Assembly: GCA_003024985.2 (NCBI GenBank)
Contig: PXIH01S0016406.1
DNA from: Euperipatoides rowelli
Lineage: Eukaryota > Onychophora > Udeonychophora > Euonychophora > Peripatopsidae
Strand: one strand, 5' to 3'
DNA length: 11,460 bases
Positions within the stretch are counted from its first letter, which is position 1; every line of letters begins with the position of its first letter. Below are positions 1 through 7,620 of this stretch, piece after piece. The notes beneath the pieces were generated by a model. It was not told where the DNA came from. It saw nothing but the letters and a program-made list of their open reading frames with translations, and did not search any database. Made by a program: the position numbers and the translations under genes.

Positions 1-585
1 CTATTAAATTAAATTAACAAAAATATAAAAATAAGAATTAAAAAAAACTCATTAAATTTACAAAACTATACTGCTACTTAATTCTCACCCATTAGATTTG
101 CATAGAGGGAAAATAGCCGTTAGTTAAAGTGGTCGTGCAGTGACATTTCACTCGCTGTCATCATTTTTGGGGTTGTCTATATTGGAGTGTGTATCATGTG
201 ACCGACTTTTTAAAATATTAATATAAAATCAACAGAACATTAAATTTAAAAAAAAATAGAAATTCATGAATTATATGGCTACACTTTCTATATGCATTAA
301 AAAAGAAATTGGTGATAGTATACCTTTAACTATCGAAACTATAAGAAACAAGTTACTAAGCAAAGATAAATAAATGAGTCACAGCCCATAACAAGAAAAT
401 CTCAGAATTTAAAAGGAATAAAAATTAAGCTAACTGTCTAACAGAATGAAATATATTTAAAGACAAAACATAATTTGCTAAAGAAATTATTAATGGAAAT
501 TATTAAAGATTATGAAAGAAATATGAAAAGAATAATTGCAATGGAGTACAGAATCATTAGAAAGAAAAAGAATATATGCAAATAG

Positions 586-740
586 ATTAGCAAAAATATT
601 AAAAGAAACAGAATACTGTATTAGCCAAAATATAAAAATTAATAACTAAAAGAATATTAGCCAAAATATTAAAATAATGAAAAGAATATTAGCCATAATG
701 TTAAAAGGAATGAAAGAAAGATTAGCCAGAAATTAATTAT
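586..740. repeat. Minisatellite, about 34-bp period, five degenerate copies
   Basis: The core ATTAGCCAAAATATTAAAA recurs with changes at 586 (one C of the pair missing), 620, 656, 688 and 721, giving spacings of 34, 36, 32 and 33 bp. A weaker half copy (ATTAGAAAG) starts at 556. The linkers are A-rich and often contain GAAAAGAAT. The even spacing supports a decayed tandem array over chance similarity in AT-rich DNA. No coding potential is seen. Confidence 0.75.
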
Positions 741-797
741 TGAAAAGATATCACAGAGAATTAATATACAAATTAAGAATGGATATAATATCTGTAT

Positions 798-907
798 ATT
801 CTCAATACCCGAGACAATGTAAGGTATTAATGAATGACATAATTAGACAAATTAACAATAAACAATTCTCAATACCCCGAGACAATGTAGGATAGTAATG
901 AATGCTG
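798..907. repeat. Direct repeat pair, about 40 bp, 67 bp apart
   Basis: The motif ATTCTCAATACCC(C)GAGACAATGT followed by a related tail (RTAATGAATG) occurs at 798-837 and again at 865-903. The two copies differ by a few substitutions and one extra C. The spacer is A-rich. The copies contain more G and C than their surroundings, so the match is unlikely to be low-complexity noise. It could be a short tandem duplication or part of an unidentified transposon. Confidence 0.75.
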
Positions 908-1969
908 AAGTATGATGTAGTATACATAATTCATAATCTAAGAGGAAGGAAACTAATATACAGGGCTATATAAATATGTTAGAAAAACTTTAGTGTTTTA
1001 TTTTTCCCAAGCAGAATAGGCTAGCAATAATTAAGTAAAAGATAAACTGATGAAATTAGCAAATTAAAAGTTGAATAAAGTAAATTAAAATCGGTTCAGA
1101 ACCAATATAAAATAAAACTAGAGCCAGAGTAATAAGATCATGACTCCCAAGCGATCATCCCAGTCATCTGGAATGTTTCTCTAAATGCTTGCTAATGTTT
1201 TCTGCCTTTCTATCAAGAAACAGAGAGAAATTTATAAAGACAACTTCAAAGGGCCATCGAATAAAAGGAAATAAGAAAAGTTGATATAAATATATACAGT
1301 AAGGATTTTAATTAATTCCGGGCCTAATAGACATAAATTTACAGAATCAGAGAAATAAAAATTAAGTTTAATTAATGAATATGATTATAAAGATAAAATA
1401 TAATAATATTGAAAGGAATGTGAAAAACCCAAGAAAATCTGAAGAGAAATTCTAAGCTGTCAAATAGTAATTAATTGTTTTACAGGCTGGAAAAGCCACA
1501 AGCCATTCTTTATGGGCTATGGGTGATTTTGCTGACCCATGGGGTGTGAACACAGGTAGAGCACCAGAACATATGTTTGAATTGTTAAAGTCCACAGAGA
1601 CAATTTAAAAGAACAGGAATCCAGGGGCCTGGGTATCAGCCACCCCTGACAGGAAAAGTTAGATGAGATTTAAAAGGTCAACATGGCTAAAGCATTGACC
1701 AAATTATGAATTAAGAGAATTCAAGAATGNAATTTAAATGAAAATTCAAATTTATAAAAGTTAAAATTGACAAGAAAATATAGAAGTTTTCATAAATTTT
1801 ATTGTCATTTTGAAAAACTAAATTTGCAAAGACATAAACAAGAAATACAGTAGATGATTTATCATTTTAATTATGGTATGTATGGTAATTTTAAAAAAAA
1901 TGTTTGACAAATCCTTAGATCAGAAATAAAAAGACAAACCAACTCTATTTGACATATTTAGGTGATCTA

Positions 1970-2098
1970 TAAAAAATAAAAAGTATTTTGTATTTTAGAT
2001 ACTTTATTTTTGAAAGTATTTAGTATTTCAAATACATTTTTGGGTAAGTATTTTGTATTGTATTTCACATACTTTTTTGTGTATTTTGCCCATCCCTG
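1970..2098. mobile_element. hAT-like DNA transposon terminus (solo end or MITE fragment)
   Basis: The stretch is filled with GTATTT / AAATAC words (for example AAGTATTTTGTATTTTAG, TATTTCAAATACATTTTTG) and ends in TTTTGCCCATCCCTG. Read on the minus strand it begins CAGGGATGGGCAAAATAC, a start I associate with widespread non-autonomous hAT elements that carry a CAGGG terminal inverted repeat followed by AAATAC-rich subterminal DNA. hAT elements make 8-bp target duplications. The next 8 bases are CTATCTAT, which lie in the microsatellite and so cannot be judged. I find no partner end beginning CAGGGATGGGC upstream, so the copy looks truncated. The left border is approximate. The family assignment is from recall. 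Confidence 0.6.
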
Positions 2099-2253
2099 CT
2101 ATCTATAGGCCTATCTATCTCTGTCTATCTCTAGCTATCTATCTCTAGCTATCTATCTATCTCTATCTATTTTTATATATTTATCTCTATCTATCTCTAT
2201 CTATATATCTTTATATATCTTTATCATCTAGCCCTATTTATATATATATAATA
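2099..2253. repeat. Tetranucleotide microsatellite (CTAT)n, interrupted, with a TA-rich tail
   Basis: Repeats of CTAT / TCTA with CTCTAT and CTAGCTAT interruptions run from the end of the hAT-like terminus to about 2222. They then decay into TTTATATATC units and a short (TA)n run near 2238-2253. The array includes one TAGGCCTA palindrome at 2106-2113. The mix of interruptions suggests an old array. Confidence 0.9.
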
Positions 2254-2362
2254 ATGTTTGCTTCGTTTTAAAACAAACACTACAGGTAAAAGATGATGAG
2301 AACAAAAACTGGCAGGAAAATATATTTAATCTGGTGCTATTGCATAATGAAAATAATAAACC

Positions 2363-2573
2363 CTCCTTCTGTACATCTACAGTATAATACTGTCTTAGAA
2401 GGGAGCTGACACCTAGAGGAACAGCCCTCTAGCTTACAATAGATTGAAAATAATTAAATAAATGATAAAACAGATGATTGCTCGCTAGAGGGTCTGCCCT
2501 CTAATATGCGAGTGATGCTACTGTTTGTACGCACGTTCTTCCCTTTATATTAAAAGAAGAATGTGCATACAAA
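2363..2573. repeat. Cluster of four hairpin-forming inverted repeats
   Basis: Four foldbacks lie within 211 bases. First, 2363-2405 has outer arms TCCTTCT / AGAAGG(G)AG around a perfect ACAGTAT-A-ATACTGT palindrome (2379-2393). Second, 2413-2432 has CTAGAGG and CCTCTAG with a 6-nt loop. Third, 2481-2512 has CTCGC-TAGAGGG, loop TCTG, CCCTCTA, a 4-nt bulge, then GCGAG. Fourth, 2524-2541 pairs with 2556-2573 over 18 nt (TTTGTACGCACGTTCTTC against GAAGAATGTGCATACAAA) with a 14-nt loop and only two mismatches, both tolerable as G-U pairs in RNA. The second and third hairpins share the TAGAGG/CCCTCTA arms. The cluster lies about 250 bases upstream of the exon acceptor. Confidence 0.8.
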
Positions 2574-2823
2574 TTAACAAATAAATGAATAATTAATTAG
2601 CACATTCAAGCGATTTGAATATTTCAGGAGTTAATTAGATTCAGCAACCTCTCACGTTACTCTAATATGACATTTACACAGCGTTAGTTACGCAAATGCC
2701 CTATTAAGAAAATAATTAAACCCTGAAATAACTCGTACACTTGAATGCACTAAATAATCAATAAAACAATATCTTACANTATTTTCTATATTTTATCATT
2801 AAATAATTCTATTATCTTTTCAG

Positions 2824-3617
2824 ATCTAAACTTGAAAGTTCTCAGATTTTTCATCATACTAATCAATTGCAAGAAATTTTGGAAAGATGGGTCATTCAAT
2901 TGCATCATACTACTCTTCTAATTCTTAACTCATCAAATTTTAAATGTGAGGACTTAGTAAATAAATTTGAATCACCAGGAACCAATGGAATCACTTTACC
3001 TACTTCCAATTCTACACTTTTCTACAATGGTATTTTTTCTTCTAATCCTAAAAAAGATTTTCTAACGAATGAAGAAATTCTTCAGCTCCATCAGTGCTTA
3101 AGAACACAGTTTTATAAACATTCTACCATTTCAGAATTGGTCACATTATGTTTTGAAGTTGGGATTTTTAGGATTTCTACCTTTTTTAATTTATTAAAAA
3201 ATGATTGGCAACTTCATCTTTCTCAGGAAAAGTGTGTAAATAATAATCATGTAGTTCAAGAAAGCTTAACTAAACCCGGTAGAAAGTCTTCCTCTGTTAG
3301 TTTAACTTTAAAATTACCCCATGAAATTAATTCATTGGATTTACCTATCATCAGGAGTAGTCACTCGCCTCCTTTCAGTTCTGATCAAAATATTCATGTA
3401 AATAGTATACCTCCATCATTGGGAAATAATTTATCCCTATCTTCCAAATATTTTTCTCCTCTCCTGCATGGACAGTCATTAGACATTGATATTGAAGCTG
3501 CTGTTTTTATAAAACTTTATTTTCCATTGTTGGATATTATTCGCATTAAAAAAGCTATCTCGTATCAAGATGGTAGAAGATATCACCGCTGGAGTGCCTT
3601 AATAGATTGTATTATTG
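2824..3617 (+). CDS. Internal exon of an HPS5-like BLOC-2 subunit
   Basis: This 794-nt exon encodes 264 whole codons. The frame starts with TCT at 2825, and base 2824 completes a split codon. It is bounded by TTTTCAG at 2817-2823 and a donor GTAAGG at 3618. The peptide is rich in Leu, Ile and Ser and looks like helical segments joined by Ser-rich loops. Three blocks resemble my recollection of vertebrate HPS5, in the same order: QLQEILERWVIQL (about residues 13-26) against LRMVLQEWLSHL; ISELVTLCFEVGI (102-114) against LAELTTLCLELNV; and FIKLYFPLLDIIRIKKAI (228-245) against FLKKYFFLLNLKRAKESI, then RWSALIDCI (255-263) against VWDTFIEGL. HPS5 forms BLOC-2 with HPS3 and HPS6 and acts on endosomal tubules feeding lysosome-related organelles. 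A Ser/Pro/Asn-rich segment between blocks two and three appears longer than in vertebrates. A competing donor, GTACAT, starts at 3623. Continuous reading past 3617 would enter T-rich intron. An exon is near certain; the HPS5 name is probable. Confidence 0.75.
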
Positions 3618-3913
3618 GTAAGGTACATTCAATTAATATAATATTTTCCAATTATTTGAAAAAGGGAGGGATATTTGTTTACGGTGGTCGGTGGATTATA
3701 TTCAAATTTAATTTTATTCATATCAATAATTTTTTTCTTTTTTCTTATTTTTTTGTTAATCTGTGGGTTTTTTTATTTTTTAGAATTTTATAGCTTTAAA
3801 GTGTTTCTTAGAGAAGAATATTAATTTATTAAGTTCTAATTTTCATAAAGAAATGATAAAAAAATGGAAGTAAAGATTTTTTTTTCATATTTATCTTAAC
3901 TGCTTATTATTGT

Positions 3914-3958
3914 TGGATAAACATTATCCACTATCATTTTGACCCGGAGAATTCGGGT
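3914..3958. repeat. Two short adjacent foldbacks
   Basis: TGGATAA (3914-3920) and TTATCCA (3924-3930) form perfect 7-bp arms around ACA. Next to it, ACCCG (3942-3946) and CGGGT (3954-3958) pair around a 7-nt loop. They are short but carry GC pairs in an AT-rich intron. Function unknown. Confidence 0.6.
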
Positions 3959-4059
3959 TTAGCAATCATTCTCTGGACTCTGAGTTTTTTTTAAGAAAAT
4001 TCTTCGGATTTTGAGATTTCCAGTTAATAAAGAATGCATTAGCCTATACCTTTTCTTTG

Positions 4060-4082
4060 GAATTGTGCTAGTAGCACAATTC
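4060..4082. repeat. Perfect 23-bp palindrome (11-bp arms, 1-bp centre)
   Basis: GAATTGTGCTA at 4060-4070, a single G at 4071, and TAGCACAATTC at 4072-4082 are exact reverse complements. Symmetry stops at the flanking bases. An exact 11-bp inverted repeat with a one-base centre is not expected by chance in 11 kb. It could be a protein-binding palindrome or a relic of joined transposon ends. Confidence 0.9.
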
Positions 4083-4126
4083 TGCGCTATATAATAAAAA
4101 TATTTAACAGTTATCAAAATATTTAT

Positions 4127-4193
4127 AATGAAAAATGTAGATTATATACAGTAGATTCTTTGAATGAAAAATATAGATTATATAGATGCTTTG
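4127..4193. repeat. Direct tandem repeat, 36-bp period, two copies
   Basis: AATGAAAAATGTAGATTATA (4127 onward) is repeated from 4163 as AATGAAAAATATAGATTATA. Each copy then continues into a short AGAT/GATTCTTT or GATGCTTT tail. The second copy lacks a few bases (the CAGTA part). The first copy carries one of the five TATATACAGTA words in this window. Confidence 0.85.
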
Positions 4194-4482
4194 ACTTTTT
4201 TTTTCTTACAAAAAAAAAAAAAGTGTATCAAAATATTTTCTTTGGTTCAGCATCGTCGCAATGTTGGCAACCCTAGAAAAGAATGAATACAAATATGCCG
4301 GATAAGAACAGACCATAGTCCAGCTCGGTTGTTCCTGGTACTAATCTAATACTTTTTTATAATTTATTTTTTTTTTTTTNCAGTGGAATTTTTTTTATAG
4401 TAGGCCTAATTGTCTTTGAAAATCAATAATAATAAAAAATAAAAAAACAAATCCGTTACATTTGACCTTTAACTAATAATTG

Positions 4483-4833
4483 CAATAGCATTATTAGGAC
4501 AAGCTGAATAAATCCAGAAATTAAGAAGAAATATTTGAAAGCATAAATATGAATAAATCATTAACTAATAACTGAAATATTATTGTTGGAGTTGCCTGAA
4601 ACAAATCCAGAGATAACCAGTGACTTTTGGAAATATGGAATATGAAAATTGATAAATAATAATTGCAATATTATTATTGGGACAATTGTAACATTAAATG
4701 TCATTTAAAAGAAAACATGATAGAATTCAACTACTGACCAACTGATAGAAGTAATTATTTAATAGACAAGAAGCATCAATTAAAACCTTAAAATTTGAAT
4801 TTGATTTCTAGTGATTGAAATATTATTATTGGA
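4483..4833. repeat. Dispersed AT-rich motif, four degenerate copies
   Basis: The core YRAAATATTATTRTTGGA occurs in variants at about 4483-4500, 4574-4590, 4665-4682 and 4817-4833. The first two copies are each followed at similar distance by AAATCCAGARAT. Spacing is about 91, 91 and 152 bp. The repeated spacing suggests a decayed array of about 90-bp units, one unit being lost or expanded between the third and fourth copies. The AT-rich composition lowers confidence. Confidence 0.5.
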
Positions 4834-5471
4834 TTAGCTATACAATAAATAGAAGAAATTAAAGAAATACAATACAAATAATGAAATTAATTTTGACCAT
4901 TGGTGAGAGAGAGCAAGAAGGAGCAGGGTGACAGCTGAGACTCCTGATTAATGAACCCAGGCATGCTTAACTGCCCTGTCTGCTGTTGCTTGACCAACCA
5001 ACGCTCTCAAGTACTCATTAACCACTGCCTAATTATACAGCTGAAATGACTATATAAACCAAAACTTTGAAGATTTCCTCGTCGGTCATATAAAAATTTG
5101 AACACTAACCAACTCAGAGAAAAGGGTGATTGTAGTGCTCCTTTAGACTTGCCTATAACATCTGCAGGCTGGGGAAGTCACTATAATTTTTTTTATTAAT
5201 CAACAGTAAATAATTTTATTTAAAATAAATATGAAATCCTGCCTAGTCCCTAAAGTTATTATGAAAGTTATTAAATTCCAAACCTATTCAAAGTAATATA
5301 AAAGCTAATCACAGAAGTAATATAAAAATATAAAGACTGATAATGAAGAATCACCTGATTTGAGAAAAAGCACAGGATCAGAGGTTCCAACATTCCACAG
5401 CAAATAGCTGTACAGGTTTGAACAAACTTTTATTGAGGTTAAATAGCCCTGTTTCCCCTAACTTTAATTGA

Positions 5472-5491
5472 ATTTCTTCGTAAGAAGAAAT
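5472..5491. repeat. Perfect 8-bp hairpin with a GTAA loop
   Basis: ATTTCTTC (5472-5479) and GAAGAAAT (5484-5491) are exact reverse complements around GTAA, which in RNA is a GNRA-type tetraloop. It is short and isolated, with no T-run or coding context, so no function can be assigned. Confidence 0.6.
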
Positions 5492-6468
5492 ATTCTACGA
5501 GTAAAATTATGCAATTGCAAAGAAAAGTAACTCACGAATATTAAATAAATAACTGACCACTGAATTAAATGCTAGCTAAAAGAAATTATAACTACGAAAG
5601 TTCTAGTTCTAGATGAAGCTATTTGAAATTAAGTTTAACTCCAGCTAAAGAACAATTAGCATGAACACTTAAAGAACAATTGGTATTGAAAGGACTGGAG
5701 AATTTGAAATCTGAACATTAGGGCAATTTAAAAATTATTAGAACTATAATGGTTACTTTTATGGTTGAATACTAAATAATATTGAATCTATGTATGCCAT
5801 ATATGTATTATGCAATTGCTTATTCAATTTCGTAAGTGGTGATGCCTTCTTTTGGTTAATGTTAAACTACCAACTATTAAGAGTAAATTATGAATGTTAA
5901 AAATAACCAAAACTTTAATTCCTATTGAAAAATATTTAACTTGCAGAGTAGAGCATTTATTATAAGTATAATAAAATTTTTAGCTAAAATAAATTAATGA
6001 TTAATTACACCCTTAACATGGCCACATCCCACTCTCGAACTATAATTAAAAGGTCAAATGATTTTTGTCATTTTTATGAAATAATTTTATGGTAAAGCAT
6101 CATCAAAAATTAAGTCGATCAATTACTTACCAAAAATTTTAAAAATAGACCCAAATATCCATTGATATTTAAAAATATGAGCTATTTGAAAGGTTAATTT
6201 AGAGCTAATTTAAGCTAGTGATATCATGAATCCAGGTCTTGAACAATCAGTTTAAACATTGAAATTTATTGAACTCCGCTCTGATATAAACAATAAGTAC
6301 TATGAAATTAAACATGTTAAAACTGTAAATACTTGAGATACGACCAATTATTATACGGTCGCAGAAAAAATATAAGAAAAAAAAATGTGTATATACAGTA
6401 GATACCTCGAGTCTCATCACTGTCCATAAACACACATATATTATTAGAAAAATGATAAATGTTTTTAG

Positions 6469-6527
6469 GTGCAGTTGAAGGAAACCAAGCTTTGCTGTCA
6501 AGTGATGGTTGCTGGTGTAAAATGCAG
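6469..6527 (+). CDS. Probable 59-nt exon of the HPS5-like gene
   Basis: The exon is flanked by GTTTTTAG (ending 6468) and the donor CAG|GTAAAC (intron from 6528). It begins with GT, which joins the lone G ending the previous exon (3617) to make a Gly codon. It then reads AVEGNQALLSSDGCWCKMQ and ends in phase 0. The joined product continues SALIDCII-G-AVEGNQALLSS. Its position fits the stretch of HPS5 just after the conserved Trp block, where vertebrates have a SNP...GD-like segment; similarity is weak. If the previous exon instead used the GTACAT donor at 3623, this exon would read in another frame (VQLKETKLCC...), which is also open. The phase-1 reading is preferred because GTAAGG is the better donor and the Gly-Asn...Asp-Gly pattern fits. 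No further exon could be found downstream. Confidence 0.55.
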
Positions 6528-6823
6528 GTAAACATATCAGTAGACACAATTATTGTCACATATAATGAGTCTTGTGCATATACTGTATATATAAATAAAT
6601 GTAAACATTACTGCCCTTGTTTTGTGCCTAATAATAAAAAGTACATTACTGTTGTTCCCTCGCCTNTCAGTCGCACTTCCAGGTTTAGAAATCTCCGGTA
6701 GTAGTTGCAATTCAATTACTGAATACACGCTTAGATCTCAATTGATCTCAGTATTTAAAATTTTTGTTGTAAATATATTCTTATTCTTATTTATTTATTT
6801 TTTGTATGATGATATTTATGTAA

Positions 6824-6874
6824 TAAGTCCTAAATTCTCTGGGCTAAGGACTTACTTTATTTCATGAATGAAAT
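6824..6874. repeat. Two adjacent perfect foldbacks
   Basis: TAAGTCCT (6824-6831) pairs with AGGACTTA (6847-6854), 8-bp arms with a 15-nt loop. Immediately after, ATTTCAT (6859-6865) pairs with ATGAAAT (6868-6874) around GA. Unassigned structure within the intron. Confidence 0.65.
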
Positions 6875-7440
6875 AACTAATAATAATAATATGTCGTAGA
6901 TCACCTTCGATCTCGTATGGATTATTGGCAGTGATTTAACTAGATAGACCTCTGTTCATTTTTAGGCCCTACCCTGCTTCTAGCAACATCACCAATTAGA
7001 CAATTTCCCTTTTACATCATTAAAATCACACCGTACTAGGTCCCACCTATTACAACCAACAAATGAAATCCTGATAAAATTGGAAAAGAGACATGTTATA
7101 ACCTCAGATCCTCCATGCTCAGGCGGTCATCCACAGTCAAAAGCAGGAGATACTAGTAGGGAAAAATAACATCACAGGTACGGTACCGAAAACTCTTACT
7201 GAAATTAACCTAGAGATACCTGCAATGTTCAAAAATAGTCATTACCTCATTAAATTAAAATTCCAAATAATCCACACTTATATAATATTTAAGGAAGGTT
7301 AAAAGAAAATTAGTTCCTCTTCTTATCCCGCCCTTATGTGCCTAAAATTACCGCATCTGACTTCACCCTAGAAAAACAATCATCAAAAATAAATCATAAA
7401 AATAGCATAATAAAACTATACCTGGACATGGCAATAATTA

Positions 7441-7620
7441 CTCCAACACAAATTTACACTTTAGCAACTCATTCTATATGTATTTACAACACTCATTATT
7501 AAATACATCATTAATAAAATAAAAATCAATTATATTCAAAATTTAAAGAAATAAATTAATTAAAATCTATAAAACAAACCCCACTCTATTCATCCACATT
7601 CACATATAACCTTACTATTT
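7441..7620. other. Strongly G-depleted, C-containing tract
   Basis: By hand count these 180 bases contain 3 G against 36 C on the + strand, and line 7561-7620 has no G at all. The surrounding 6960-7440 is also C-biased, but less so. This is opposite in G/C balance to the purine-rich stretch at 370-1480. No gene is visible. It may be part of an old inserted element with a biased strand. Confidence 0.8.

Larger units (their letters stand above)
1..2823 (+). other. Partial intron upstream of the long HPS5-like exon
   Basis: No exon is convincing here. The tract is AT-rich. From about 370 to 1480 the + strand is purine-rich, with A far above T and G above C. It contains the minisatellite, direct repeat, hAT-like end, microsatellite and hairpin cluster listed separately. 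GC-richer islets occur at about 1140-1260 and 1480-1690. The intron ends in a short pyrimidine tract and CAG at 2821-2823. A TAA at 2804-2806, in frame with the exon, closes the reading frame just before the acceptor, as expected at an intron-exon border. A single N lies at 1730 and another at 2779. Confidence 0.65.
3618..6468 (+). other. Intron between the two HPS5-like exons
   Basis: The intron starts GTAAGG and ends TGTTTTTAG, with a short pyrimidine tract. Its first 170 bases are strongly T-rich. It contains palindromes (3914-4082), a 36-bp direct repeat (4127-4193), a poly-T run with an N (4370-4380), dispersed AT-rich motif copies (4483-4833), a GC-richer island (4905-5170), a perfect hairpin (5472-5491) and a small duplication of TAAAGAACAATT (about 5646 and 5669). 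From 5200 to 6440 I see only AT-rich sequence with no supportable gene. Short open frames around 6247-6559 on the minus strand are low-complexity and unsupported. Confidence 0.6.

Noticed and set aside
3618-3793. Continuation of the long open frame to the TAG at 3791-3793
   Set aside because: The extra residues are a Phe/Ile-rich low-complexity read-through of a T-rich tract after a good splice donor, and HPS5 continues beyond this point.
5376-5400. GGTTCCAACATTCC considered as a tRNA/SINE B box
   Set aside because: It departs from the GGTTCGANTCC consensus and no A box or cloverleaf is present at the right distance.
6247-6559. Two overlapping minus-strand open frames
   Set aside because: They are low-complexity, hydrophobic from AT-rich DNA, and the region overlaps the probable + strand exon and its acceptor.
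6537-6867. Open frames on both strands containing an N
   Set aside because: The + frame after 6527 is intronic read-through. The other frames cross an ambiguous base and show no protein-like pattern.
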